This document shows, piece after piece, positions 46,319-58,487 of a DNA stretch of 64,000 nt. Each line of letters starts with the position of its first letter. Within the stretch, counting starts at the first letter, position 1. This stretch comes from Prunus persica (lineage: Eukaryota; Streptophyta; Magnoliopsida; Rosales; Rosaceae). The stretch spans positions 22,272,719 through 22,336,718 of the forward strand of contig NC_034012.1 in the NCBI RefSeq assembly GCF_000346465.2. The letters run 5' to 3'. The translations under genes were made by a program, and so were the position numbers. The notes under the pieces are model-generated. The model saw nothing but the letters and a program-made list of their open reading frames with translations. It had not been told where the DNA came from and did no database searches.

Positions 46319-48884
46319 TGTAACAACCCGACCCTTAAAATAATATTTAATTATTAATTTATTAGGGAGAAAGACAATTTTGCCCCTAAAATAAATTAGT
46401 AAGGAAAAAGTTGACTTTTTGACCGGGAGGGAATTTGGGATTTTTCGCTTGCACCGTTGCATGGAGTGTGACGAAACAAGTCCATAGACACGTAGTGGGC
46501 TCGAATTGGAGTTATAATGAAGGAAATACGATTAAATTACATTAAGGGGGCAAAACCGTAATTTGTCAGAAAATTATATTTTAAAAATCAGATTTTTTTT
46601 TTTCTCTCTCTCTTGTTCACTTTCTCTCTCTCTTCCAGCTTGTGATAAACCCCCTCCCCTGTCGACTTCTCCCTCCAGCTGTCACCCTCATTTCCCCTAG
46701 CCACCGCCACGCCTCATCCCAACCCTCAGGACCGAACCAGCATCACGCCGCCACCTCAGCCCACCCGTTTCCCCGCCATTGGCCGCTGCAGATCATCGGA
46801 AAAGACAAAAATTTCGGCTGGTTTTTAGCAAAACTTTGGCCGTGCTTTTCTCTCTCCTCCAGCCACCAAATCAATCGAGTGAGGTATGGATTTCTAGCTA
46901 TTTTTCGTGCTCTAGCTGTTTGTTGGATAGGTTTTCATCGATTCGAAGCGTAGAGAGTTCGATTTTAGAGTTAGGGTTCGGCTGGTTTTGAGATAGAAAT
47001 TCCAGCCACTTCCGGCCAATTTTTGGGGTAGGTCCAAGAACAATAGTGGTTCCAAATATGGTGTTTTACCTAGGGTAGGAGTTTGGGCTGGCGGTTTGGA
47101 GTTTTTCCCACCGCCAGAAATCTATCAACTGTCTCCGCGTGGGCAATTTAGTGGGGACCACATTTAGTCCTAGAACGATCCTCATGTTGTCACGAGCACG
47201 TAGGAATTCGCGGATCTCAATTTGGGTAATGTTTAAACCCCGAACGGATCTCGCATATTGTGTGATTTCCAAGTTCATTACATTTGAGCCATCAGATCGT
47301 TGTCAGTTTTAGATATGTTAATCTAGACAATCCCAGAATCATTTAGGATTCGATGGATCGGGAATTGGAGTCTCAGATACTTCGAAATTGCGAACCCTAG
47401 GGTTAGGGTTATAAGAACCGTTTGATCGTGCGATCGTGATCAATCCGATCGTCCGATCGAGACCAAACTCACGGGACGTGCGTCCTAGGTATATTGGGAC
47501 CTCTAGAAGCTTCCAGATAAAAAATTAGAGGTCATGGACCCGCAAGGTCCCGGGTTGACTTTTTGGGACTTTAGCGCTTTCTGAGTCCCGCGATACTTCT
47601 CAACCATCCCAAATGTAAGGAAAGCTTTTGTGGCCTTAGAAAATGTTTTTAAGTTAGTGCACGCACTTCTAGGAGTCGGGGGTCAGGGTTTTATTTAAAT
47701 GCTTATTCCGAGCAGTTTTAATAATTAGATATTCATGATGTTTTAATTAGACACACAGGTACGGACTGACCCGCAAGAAGGACCTTCTAGAGGTCCAACT
47801 AGCTCGGATCAGGGGTGAGTGGACCTTTGCTTTTAAAATAATTTTATGCAATTTATATTTATTATGTGATCTATAGAAGTATGCTTTAGATCGAGGGCTT
47901 TCTGGCATGTATTGCTAAGGTTGAGTATTTTACTTACTTGCTGCCGAGATGAGAGTACCTGAGTATAGTAAAGATAAGAACTTTAGAAATCGGTTAGGAT
48001 GGCGGCAGTGTTTTAAGATGAGAGGAGATAGTTTTATTTATTTTTAAGTAGAGTCTTTAATTAAGTCAGCATGTTTGGCTTTTGCTCCACGAGACTTAGG
48101 GATATCCGAACTGTGGGAGTGAGAAATGCAACTCAGGTGGGCTTAGTGTCCATTGAGTCTTGCGAGGAGGGCGGATTAGGCTACCCTGAGTCCTGCAAGG
48201 GTGTGTCACCACGGTGACACAAGGTATAAATAGTAAGTTAGGGTTTTGGCGAGAATAAATAAGTATGCCTTTATGATACGTTGAGTTTTACTTTAATATC
48301 TTCTAGCAGAAATATTGTTTGGTGTTATATGTATAAATATGAATGCATGAGTTCAGTATGAGTATATATGAGGATATTGATTCAGTTTTTATAACTGTTT
48401 TTACAAGTGAGGTTAGTATGTTCATATGCTATTTTCAAAACCTTATTTTTGGTCCACTCACGTTTTTCATGTTTTGCTTCCCCAGGCAGTAGGCGTGCAC
48501 AGTGATCCACCACAGGGCCATTTCCCACTTTCCGCGCTTCCTCTATTCTGATGTAGGGCTCTTATGATATTGAGCTGACTTCTTTTGTAAATTCTTAGTG
48601 TTGCTCTGATAACCTGCCCTAGAACTTAGATTTAAGTGTTGGAATGTATATATGTACGCATGCTGGCAGTTAGATTGTATATATATGCTTATTTTGACAG
48701 GTGTATGGATTGATCAAATTACAGGGTAGACTTTGCCGAATTTTCGGTAGAAGTCAAGCTTGTTATTAAACTGAAATTTTGTTAGAAGGGCAATTAGTTC
48801 ATTTGTACTCGGCACCCACCAGGTGTCGGACACGCACAGGGTTTGCCTCAGATTCCAAAGTAGAATTTGAGTCGAGTCTTGTCA
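46319..48884 (+). repeat. Gypsy 3' LTR
   Basis: 2566 bp, TGTAACAACCCG to GAGTCTTGTCA, uninterrupted. It is followed not by host DNA but by another primer-binding site and gag start, showing that it also served as the 5' LTR of a second, tandem element. Confidence 0.92.
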
Positions 48885-49280
48885 ACTTGGTATCAGAGCA
48901 TTAGGTTTAACTTCCTGTAGACTCCGCACTTTGTGCATTCTAGTTTTAATGAATATCTGTTTCTTGTGACAAAATCATGGGCCCTAAGCGTGATGGCACT
49001 AGTAAAGGGGTTAGACGGTCGTCCCGACTCCAGGGCCAGAATCCCCAGACTGGATCAGAGGGATTTCCTATTCCCGCATCGGTACCAGAACCGGTGGGGC
49101 AGTTTGCTGATGGAGGCCCAACAGGGGCCGCGACAGAGATACCCATATTGCCGGCAGATCCCCACTTCCAGCAAACGTTAGAGATGTTGACCCAGGCTCT
49201 GGCCAGGACTGGGCAGTCCAAAGATCCCTCCTTGAGTTATGCAGATCAGGCTAAGAGGATTGGGGCCATCGATTTCAATG
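48885..49280 (+). pseudogene. Second, truncated gypsy leader and gag start
   Basis: Primer-binding site at 48885, then gag from ATG 48977 ('GVRRSSRLQGQNPQTGSEGF', 'SLSYADQAKRIGAIDFNG') for about 100 codons, closely matching 39128-39430. It stops abruptly at 49280. Confidence 0.9.
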
Positions 49281-49302
49281 GATTGGGGCCTCCTTGAGTT
49301 AT
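49281..49302. other. Templated filler at rearrangement junction
   Basis: 22 nt made of GATTGGGGCC (copy of 49258-49267) fused to CCTCCTTGAGTTAT (copy of 49227-49240), overlapping by CC. It joins truncated gag to the second copy of the upstream flank. Such fillers mark error-prone double-strand-break repair. Confidence 0.88.
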
Positions 49303-49555
49303 CTTCATTTAATTAATAATTTCTATTTTTAATGTTTGCATTAACCTAAGACATTTTCTGGTATTTTGAATATTTCACCATTCTCTGCATTTTGCTTTTT
49401 ATATATAGATCTTATCCATTTTTTTTGTCCATATTACTAGTCACCAAATATCACATGTGTGCAAATTAGTTTCCTTTTTTTTTTTTTTTCCAACTTATAT
49501 ATATATATATATATATTAGTAATTCAATTTAAAATTAAAAAACAAGAAACAGATC
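49301..49555. repeat. Right copy of duplicated flank
   Basis: Repeats 32165-32411 in direct orientation. After the point where the gypsy LTR begins on the left, this copy reads straight on into the rest of Helitron 3, so it represents the unoccupied insertion site. Confidence 0.92.
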
Positions 49556-49667
49556 TAGTTGTGTCCCATGAAAATAAGACCCATGTTCTCATTTTGTTTT
49601 GTTAATTTGAATTTTAAATATAAATATTGTTAATTCACTTTATTACCCTTATTTTATGAATATTAGC
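49437..49667 (-). mobile_element. Helitron copy 3', uninterrupted
   Basis: CTAG at 49437, inner palindrome CACATGTGTG, then sequence similar to the Helitron relic at 52.6 kb ('atctagttgtgtcccatg', 'gacccatgttctcattttgt'). It ends without the usual TATATAGAT, so its 5' end is lost. Confidence 0.6.
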
Positions 49668-49985
49668 CTTCCTTCGACGTGTGCGGGAGGTCTTTTTTTG
49701 ATCACGTGCCCTTAAAATTGAAACCGTATTTCAAGGCCCATTGGACTTGAACCTCTTGGGTCTCCCAATACATAGAGGTCTCGATGGCCATAGTGGGTTA
49801 TGGGTTTTGACCCAACTCATTACATGTCCACAGTTTTGCTCTGGAGGTTAAGATGGCGCAGCTGCTCCCACACCATTTCTTATCACTCAAATTTGTTGAA
49901 ATGGGGCATTCTCCACTATTAGTCCCCTGAGTCAAAATAATTTGTGTAAATAATACAAAAAGAATAACAAGAGAAGAGCAGAGAG
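49668..49985. other. Upstream region of SAL1 gene
   Basis: Unique-looking sequence between the repeat block and the SAL1 start codon; presumably promoter and 5' UTR. No specific sites could be named. Confidence 0.45.
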
Positions 49986-52900
49986 ATGGGTATAAATTGC
50001 TTAAGAGTAGTGCCCAAATTTCCACCTTCAGCAAAGCACAAAATCATCATCTCACACTCATTCTCTCACTCTCTCTTATTTACCAAAAGGTCCTCTAGGG
50101 CAATACACGCAGCAGCTGCATCTTCTTCAATGTCTTACGAAAAGGAACTCGCTGCTGCCAAAAAGGCTGCCTCTCTCGCTGCTCTCCTCTGCCAGGCAAT
50201 ACTCTCCTTCTCTCCCTCTCTTTTTGCTTGAGAACGAGCTTCATTTTTTATTTATTTAAATTTTATATATAAAAGAATGAAAGGGTTAGTTGAGCAGAAC
50301 CTTGAACAAAATTTGTCAATTGACGATGCGTGATAATGCAATTTGAGAGGAATTTAGAATGCAAAATATTTGTTTAGGGCAAAACCCATGTCGTGAATCT
50401 GCCATTCTTTGTCTTTGATACAAATATGGACATCTAGTATCAGTATACAGTATACTCCTTATGTTTATGTCTATAGTTTGCTGCTATTATGAATTCAAGG
50501 TTGTATACCATCTCCAAGAAAAGCTTCTTTCTCCAAAATAAATTTCTGCTCCCATGGCATGTGCAGAGTGTTTCTGTGCTCGCCTAGTGTGCTTTGTTCC
50601 TTGAAATACAACTTTTCACTGTTTAGGACTGGAAATCATTACTTTAGTGCAAATCCCTCAATCCTGATTATTCATTAAGCAAATCCCTCAACCCTGGTGG
50701 CCAATGTATGTGTTTATGTGTATGTGTGTGTGCACATATATATTATGTGTATGACAGTGTGACTTGACTTTATGCATAATAGAATTCTGGCATGTACAAG
50801 ATGAAAGGAACAAAAAAAGGCATCTTTAACATAAGCTTTGTTTGACTGTAAGTGCCATAGATTAGTTTGTTTTTATAAGAAATTTCTGGACAGAAACATT
50901 TGTTTTTGAAAATCATATAAAGTGCGCATTGGGAAATATATATAATCCCGTCATATAATCCCTAGCATTTCTGGTGTCATATGATTTTTTCTCTTTACAT
51001 GATTTGTGAGTAAGCACTGAAATGATATATGTATAATTTTTTTTTTCATATGTATTAATTTTACCAATATATTTTGTCATCCCAAGTCAATTTCAATTAT
51101 TGCCTTCCTGTGCTTCAGAAGGTACAAAAGGCACTGTTGCAGTCAGACATTCATTCCAAATCAGATAAAAGTCCAGTCACTGTGGCAGATTACGGTTTGT
51201 TTTCAAACTCTTGTGTAAATGCGTTTCAATTACGTGCAAGTTATTCATGGGGTTTTTAAATTAATCAGTCATCTTGACATTTAAACAGAAACTTCTATTT
51301 GTATCTGCAGATAGCTTAGAAACTATCTTGTTACCCCACATTGTGATGTTCGCATGGCAGAATTATAATAACATGTAGAAGCTATCTTGTAGGTCCAAAT
51401 GCTTTTTGCATATGGTTTCTATTGGATTTTTTCAAAACAGAAAAAGAAAAAAAGAAACAGTGCTCATATTTGCTTGCATCTGCATCTAGTTCATCATATC
51501 ATAGGCGAGGCAGTTGGTAATTCCCCTCCCTACTTCAATGGCATGGTAATAGTTGTTTCCTGCCTTCTGTATAATGCTGGTGGGGCTGCATTTCTTTGAC
51601 CATCATTTTAACCTGAGCTCAAATTTTATTTCTGGTCAAGAACCATACAATGCTTTAGATGGCTATTTGAGGCCCATAAACCCGATACGAACTTAAATAT
51701 TTTAGTAAATACCCGTACCTTATACTTTCTTTATGGCCATGTAAGGATGATGGATTGCAGGTTACGCTTGCATAATTGGTTCTTTGGCTTGGCCCTTTCA
51801 ATAGTGACCACTGACGTCTTTGCTTGAGCTTTCAGGCCTATAGTTTCATATGTCTAGATATTTAATAGATGATGAGAATAATTTTATGTTTGTTAAACTT
51901 GCATTGCCTCACACTATCTTCCTGTCTCATTAAATATTTCCCAAAAGTAGTTTCCAATGTAGCCAACAGCTGGTATGAAAGGAAGTTAAATGATTAATGG
52001 TATACTAGACATACATGTGCTTATATGAAATAAGAACGATAGATAAGTAAATGAAACGTTTGCAAATATGTAAATTAAGTCTGTATCCCTTTTATTCACT
52101 GAAAGAAACTCTATATACTTCTAAAATTTCTTAATCTGCCTTTCCATGGTATGTGTGCTGATGGAAGGTTGGTTTGATGTCATAGGAAAGACAAATGTTT
52201 TGTCATGCACTCCAGATTTAAAAATTATCAGGTGCTTCCGTCTTAGGAGGACCTTGTCCATAAATCTTCTACTGCACATGTGAATTGCTATATCATTATT
52301 GTACTATTTTCTTGGCTATGTCGTAATTCCTAGTAGACAGACACTCTTGTTTCACAGTATGCTTTTATGCTATCCATTAATCTTCTGCAAATGGAGGATG
52401 TATCTTTCTATCAAAATCACTTGGTCCTTTAAGTGGATTGCACATAAGCCCCAGTATTTTGGTCTGCACCTAACTATAAAAGCAGATAGGTGCAATTTTT
52501 ATTCCTTGAAAAGAAAAAAAAATCATTGGACGTATAATTGAAACTCTCACTGTAAATTTTCATAATTCACTGTCAACAATCATTTTCTTTCCATTTATAC
52601 CAGCCGCTTGGTTTTTTTTCGTTTAAAAAAATTTTAGTAATTCAATTTAAAATTAAGAGAGAATGGGTCTAGTTGTGACCCATGCAAATAGGACCCATGT
52701 TCTCATTTTGTCCCTCTTTTAATACAATTTGTTTCTATTCAAAAAAATGTTCTCATTTTGCTGTTTATTTTAAAATTTTAAAATATAAAATATCAATTTA
52801 CTATATTACCCTAAATTAATTAATATGTTCCTTTCTTAATATTTTCTTTAACTAAGGGCATTTTGTGTATTTTGAATGTTTTACCATTCTCTGCCTATTC

Positions 52901-55900
52901 CTTTATATACATAGGGTTTAAATTCACGTTACATCAAGGACTGTAGTCACATTGTTTGTGATTTCTATTCTTTTACACTTAACTAAGCAATTTGGGTAAT
53001 ATGAAAGAAACTAAATGACTGCCTTTCTTTCTCGGCTACTTTTGCCAGGTTCACAGGCTCTTGTTAGTTTGGTACTGGAAAGGGAACTTCCTTCTGAATC
53101 ATTCTCGCTAGTGGCTGAGGAGGTGAATATGTACATTTTTGCAGATAAAGAGACAGGCAGAAACTGTTTTATTTTCTTCCTTTAATTGTAAATCTTCTTT
53201 TCAACTTTTAAATGTCCTAGGACTCGGGAGATCTTCGTGGTAACAGTGGCCAGGAGACACTACAGCGCATCAGAACACTTGTTAATGATACTCTTGCAAA
53301 CAATGAATATTCTAGCGTTTCTAATTTAACCACTGATGATGTTCTTAGGGCTATTGACAATGGGAAATCTGAAGGTGGTTCTAGGGGCCAGCACTGGGTT
53401 TTAGATCCCATAGATGGTACCAAAGGGTAAGTTTCTAGACACAATTGATAAGCTTCTATCATTAGTATTTGTTGAAGGTTGAGAAGAATTCTTCATTTAC
53501 ATATTATGTGATTACCCCTGCCGAACAGCTCATGCTGTTATGTCTTGCATGTATGCCTGATGCATGTAACATGAATTGATGAGTGTAAATCTGATACCAA
53601 AATATATTAGCCTTCTAGGGCTTAGATTTTGGACATTACATGTATGGAATTATCTCGAAACTATTAATCTTTTTTGCCACTTGCCAAAGTTTCTGCTACC
53701 AATACACGACCATGCATTCATTTAAACTAAGCTGCAATCCTTCCCTTTGGAGTGGTACAGACTTGTGTATTTCATTGTAGAAGTCATGGGTCTTTTCTAT
53801 TAATTCGTCATTTCTCATATTCTTTGTACTTTAGCTTTGTTAGTGTTTCGAAGCACTTTTGCTTTTTTTATGAGGTTAATTCTGCACAACTTTCATACAT
53901 TTTTCCTGTGTTCAAGTTTGAATTTGGAAAAATTAGGATGTGAAGCAAACTGTGAGTCAAAGATTATTTGAGTTCTATCATTAATGAAGTAAGTCTCTGC
54001 GGGGAAAAGTTTGATAATTTGTACAGTGTTGGAAAGAGAGAATTATCATCATTCATGCTTCAGTTTTATCAGAAAAATCGGGGTCGTCTATTTAGTTGAT
54101 CATAGTCAGACGACTAAATGGTCTCAGATTTAATTGATTGTTTCCAAGGATAATCCTCGAATAGAGACCTAACAAGTGGATGGTTTGGATCATTGGACTG
54201 CATTCAGGGTTGGGCCCAGATGTGATCCCATATATACTTTTTCATTTTTGAGGAGTTCTTGTAATTTGCTGAAATTTTATTTGCTATGGTTCACCCGTTA
54301 CCTAACTATTAATTTATACTTTTTTTCTTCGATTCACTTGCTAGCCATGTATTCCATATTGATCTACGCTCTTAAGCCTGCCATGATAAATAGCTTATTG
54401 TGGTGTAGGTTTCTTAGAGGAGATCAATATGCCATAGCATTGGCATTGCTGGATGAAGGAAAAGTTGTGTTGGGTGTCCTGGCCTGTCCGAATCTTCCTC
54501 TGACATCCATTAGTGGTGAAAATCAGCAGTCTTCACAAGATAAACTTGGCTGTCTTTTCTTTGCTACAGTTGGTACAGGAACATATATGCAGCCACTGGA
54601 TGGTTCTTCCCTGCTAAAGGTTAGCACTTGTATAGGTAGTTCATTGCATTCTTTTTCTGAAAAGGTTTGACCTAAGTAATATTATTTCTGTCCTTAAGGT
54701 ACACGTCAGCGCTACTGAGAATCCTGAAGAAGCTTCATTGTTTGAATCTTTTGAAGCGGCACACTCCTTGCATGACTTGTCTAGCACCATTGCTAAGGTA
54801 CTGCTTTCTCCTTTCCTCTTTAACAATTTCTGCTGTGTTTGTTTATCTATTGAATTATTGTTAGTAAAAACATTATTAATGAACAGAAACTTGGCTTCAA
54901 AGCCCCGCCAGTTAGAATTGACAGCCAGGCAAAGTATGGGGCACTTTCCAGAGGAGATGGAGCGATATATCTTCGTTTCCCTCATAAAGGATATCGTGAG
55001 AAAATATGGGATCATGCTGCTGGGTGCATTGTCGTGACTGGTAAACTATTATTTCCAATAGTTATTTCTTCTCTTATCTCATCTCAATTGGTGGTGTGGG
55101 AATGGTCTTCGACCAAGCTTTATAGCATAACCTGTAGGCTGTGAACTCCGACTCCTACGACGGGGATGAAGTTTACAGGGGTAGTGATGAGTATGAGTTT
55201 ATAATGTTAACATAGTGGATGAAAACAATGTTAAGATTACACATTCCCAGAGGAGGGTATGATTAGACATATCATTTGAAGCTCATAATTAGGGCTGGAT
55301 AGGCAATCAGATAGAAACACTCTGTTAACACATTATAAATAGTATGGATTGAGTAAAGTTAGAAAATGGCATAAAAATGAAATAATTTTAGTTTATGTTT
55401 AATGTGCTAATCGCACAAATAAGAGTCAGTTTCCATCGTTTGGTCAATCCCAAAAATAATATAGAACCCCACATCAGCTATGAACCCAACAGAAGGGACA
55501 TTTCTCAAAAGGGGATTCCATCCCTTCTGTCAAGCTATGTTGTCATCTGCCTCCAATTTCACCAAGTTGAAATCTTTCTTAAGCTTTGACAGCATCTCTT
55601 CCTGCTACAACTATGAGTCACAAAAAGGGGTAGTAAAGGTGCCCCATCCTGGTGAATATTGATTTTGCAAAGAAATACCTTTCATATTTACATAATTTAT
55701 TTTCATTAATGTAGTTTACGGTCTTATGGCAATTTGACAGACTTAGCCCTAGTGGCCTCCTTGACATGGAATGGATCCATTACATAAAGCCCAAGTGTAA
55801 TAAAAGGCCTAGGAGTGTTTTCAAGTTATCATATCTAGGAGTTTTTAATATGCCAGAGAGAAAGAGAGATTAAATTGTTTTCACTTTTCTTGCATGCACA

Positions 55901-56463
55901 AGACAGTTGCTACAGTTGATGAATGGTTACTTGAAATCTCCATGGATAGAAGATTAAGCCATAAATAAGTTTTCTTGTGTTGGATTCTGTTAGTTTTGTT
56001 GCGTGTGTTTAGTTCTGGAAAGAACAGATGATTTATAAATATCTTCATTGATTGTATGGATTATCCAGACCCTTTACAATTGCATGAGTGAGCTTCCAAA
56101 ATTATTCCTCTCCTAGGGAATCATTCTGAAACTCAAACTATTGTTATCCTTGTATTGTAAGCGCAGGAGCTAATAATTCAAGAACATGTTGAGATGTTTG
56201 CAGTGTTAGAGATTAAAGCAGCAATTTGTATTCGTTTTTTTTTTTCTTTTTTTTCTCCTGCTTTTCTGATACCTTGTTTGCAATAAAAAAAAATTGCAGA
56301 AGCTGGGGGTGTGGTGGCAGATGCTGCAGGGAACCCATTGGATTTTTCAAAAGGGAAATATCTTGATCTTGAAACAGGCATAATTGTTACCAATCAGAAA
56401 TTGATGCCATTACTCTTGAAGGCAGTTAAAGAATCTCTGGAAGAGAGAGCTTCATCCTTGTGA
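49986..56463 (+). CDS. SAL1: SAL1-type 3'(2'),5'-bisphosphate nucleotidase (PAP phosphatase)
   Basis: Eight exons: 49986-50195, 51119-51194, 53049-53122, 53221-53426, 54409-54619, 54699-54797, 54887-55040, 56300-56463; 397 residues, all joins in phase. The enzyme hydrolyses 3'-phosphoadenosine-5'-phosphate to AMP (and some inositol phosphates), controlling the PAP stress signal and sulfur metabolism. Metal-binding motifs of the inositol-monophosphatase fold are present: Glu pair 119-120 ('LVAEE'), 'LDPIDGTKG' with Asp182 and Asp185, and 'WDHAAG' with Asp334. Residues 1-48 look like an organelle transit peptide; Met49 ('MSYEKELAAAKK') aligns with the short cytosolic-style start. Intron 1 begins GC (50196-50197) rather than GT. 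A Helitron relic lies in intron 2. Plant SAL1 acts in chloroplasts and mitochondria. Confidence 0.95.
52610..52913 (-). mobile_element. Helitron relic in SAL1 intron 2
   Basis: Resembles the Helitron family here: 'aattcaatttaaaattaag', 'ctagttgtgacccatg', 'ggacccatgttctcattttg', and the plus-strand end 'accattctctgcctattcct' then 'tatataca'. Terminal TC and CTAG are degraded. A short partial repeat of 'atgttctcattttg' lies inside. Confidence 0.65.
55041..56299 (+). other. Intron 7 of SAL1, no other gene
   Basis: 1259-bp GT-AG intron; AT-rich, short open frames without domain. Confidence 0.7.
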
Positions 56464-56607
56464 TTCTTTTTCAGAGCGGGACTCGGATGTTTATATTATC
56501 ACAGTTTCAGCCACAATAATGATTGGAGAGTCACCAATTAAATAACAGTTAATCTTTTTTAAGATAATGATAATAATAATAATTATTATTATAATAGTTA
56601 ATCCTAA

Positions 56608-57084
56608 GCTCCTGTTTGGTTCATGGAATGAATTTGAGGGGAAATAATTTCTTATGTCATTTCCTAAGTGATGGGAAATTGAAGATTCCTTTCTTATGTT
56701 TGGTAATGCTGGGAAAGTAAATGGGAGATAACATTTTATTTCATTTCTCATGTTTGTTTTGAGGAGAAATGGCAAACAAAGTTTGTATAAATTTTCAATT
56801 ATACCAATATTAAATTAAATAAAAAAAAAAGAATTTATTTAATGATATATTGTAATTCTAAATTGTTAATGAGGACAAAATGATCATGAAAAATGTGTAT
56901 TTAATGTTGGTTCATTTCCCTGAACTTTCCCATGAAGAGAAAACCCAAGTTAGGAGGATGGCTTCACTTTCCCCTTACTTTTCCATAAGCCAAGCAACAA
57001 TTTCCCATGCCTGGACTTACCAAACATGGGAAAGTAATTGATTTCTCATCTCAAAATCTCATTTCCCATGAATCAAATTGGGCC
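56608..57084. mobile_element. Tourist-like MITE (PIF/Harbinger type)
   Basis: Inverted ends GCTCCTGTTTGGTTCATGG (56608) and, reverse-complemented, GGCCCAATTTGATTCATGGG (57084), flanked by TAA at 56605-56607 and 57085-57087. Both arms continue with related 'gggaaa(t)gag' and 'atgtttggtaa' motifs. The TAA duplicate and 477-bp size fit Tourist/Harbinger MITEs. It lies about 140 bp past the SAL1 stop codon, probably in or near its 3' end. Confidence 0.82.
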
Positions 57085-57354
57085 TAAAGGCGATTCTTTT
57101 TTTGGAATCGAATGCTTTTTTCATTTGGGGCGATAATATTCAAAACTCACACACAATATATGCTAGGGTTCGAACCTAGACTTTGTCTGAGGGAGCAATT
57201 GCTCTAAATCACTACACTAGTGGGTAATTTCCTATTTATTTGCATATCTTGTCTAACCAAGATGCCATATTATTAGTTTGATTTAAAAAGTCAGAACAAT
57301 ATGCAGGAGATTATCGGTAATTAGTCATATTGTAGGAATGCTCCTTGTCAAAGG

Positions 57355-58125
57355 TAGGGTTGTTCTTGGTCTGGTTACCGCATCGAAATGAAGGAACGGG
57401 CAACCGACTGAGAGGTTGTAGTAGAGAGAGAGAGAGGGAGAGAGAAGAAGAAGAAGAAGAAGAAGAAGTTGGTTAGGGTGATTTAGGTTTTTATTATTTA
57501 CAACGGGAAAGAGAAGACATCGGTGGGGTTGGTTAGGGTGATTTAGGTTTTATTATTGTTATGGGTTTGGGGTTAGGGTGATTTAGGTTTTATTATTGTT
57601 ATGGGTTTGGGCCAAAACGAGTTTGGGTGATGGGCCTTTTTATAGTTGAAAATAAAAGAATATATTGGGCCATTGGCCCAAAACTTGATGGCAAGCCCAA
57701 AGCTTGCTGGTCTTTTTCATAACCCTAATTTTCTTCTTCTTTGCCATCAGATCAAAGCGTCGTTTCTTCTTCTTCTTCTTCTTCTCTCTCATGTTTCTCT
57801 CTTACTCTCCTCCTTTGTCTTTGACTTTCTCTCTCTCCCTCTTCTCTGTTATTTTTTAGCAGAACCTTATTCTATGTCTCTCATTCTCCCTGTTTTCTCT
57901 CTCACTCTTTGTTGCTGCAACTTCTATGGAGTTTTCAATTTTATTTATTTATTTATATTATTTTTAATATGCTCAGTCGGTTGCGGTAGCCAACGATGTG
58001 GGTTTCTGGATACCGTATTCGATACCGGCACTGATCTATCCGGTTGTTCAACCACAATCTCATTGACTTTCTAGTCAATGACAATCATTGATTTTCAGTT
58101 ATTGCGGTTTAACCGAACAACCCTA
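57355..58125. mobile_element. hAT-like non-autonomous transposon
   Basis: Ends TAGGGTTGTTCTTGGT and (right) ACCGAACAACCCTA. An 8-bp target duplication with one mismatch flanks it: GTCAAAGG (57347-57354) and GTCAAGGG (58126-58133), the hAT size. The interior has GA and GAA microsatellites, three tandem 'gttagggtgatttaggttt' repeats (57469-57612) and a CTT/CT tract on the other half. No transposase. The open frame 57646-58074 is low-complexity and probably not real. Confidence 0.85.
57422..57612. repeat. SSR and tandem repeats inside hAT-like element
   Basis: (GA)n then (GAA)n to about 57468, followed by three copies of a unit starting GGTTAGGGTGATTTAGGTTT. The second and third continue with TATTATTGTTATGGGTTTGGG. 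Confidence 0.85.
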
Positions 58126-58487
58126 GTCAAGGGTGACATGAATATTAGGATTCATTATGTAAAATTGTGTTATTCGCTTCATTTGTAATTAGTAAGTTTG
58201 TATTGCACATTGGATCCTATAAACCAACCCTTGTGCATAGAAAAGTCACCTGTTGTTCATTTGTAATCAGGGGATTCGATAAGAATAGCCTGTCATAGTA
58301 AGTCAAGGTACGAAGGAAGTGCTAAAATATAAATATGGTTTGAATACTTTTGGATGATTGTATTCTTCTCCGTAAGGAGGAATATGTAGGAGTTTACAAG
58401 TGTGCTTTATAAGGAAATAGCTACATGAATTAAATAGGAAAATATCTCTTAATTATACAAAGATTGTCAACGATATGAAAAAGGAAA

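Larger units (their letters stand above)
32412..48884 (+). mobile_element. Ty3/gypsy chromovirus-like retrotransposon with nested LTRs
   Basis: 5' LTR (32412-39035, interrupted), primer-binding site, gag (interrupted), pol in gypsy order (protease, RT, RNase H, integrase, chromodomain-like tail) and 3' LTR (46319-48884). LTRs start TGTAACAACCCG and end CTTGTCA/CCTGTCA. Long 2.5-kb LTRs, an initiator-Met primer site and an 'EAATWEIEDQMREQYPYLFE' C-terminus point to the Tekay/Del chromovirus group; this is inference from memory of the family. All reading frames are broken. The far right flank is rearranged (see junction). Confidence 0.9.

Noticed and set aside
57646..58074. 142-codon hydrophobic open frame
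   Set aside because: Low-complexity Leu/Ser/Phe sequence from a CTT/CT repeat inside a hAT-like element; no start context or domain.
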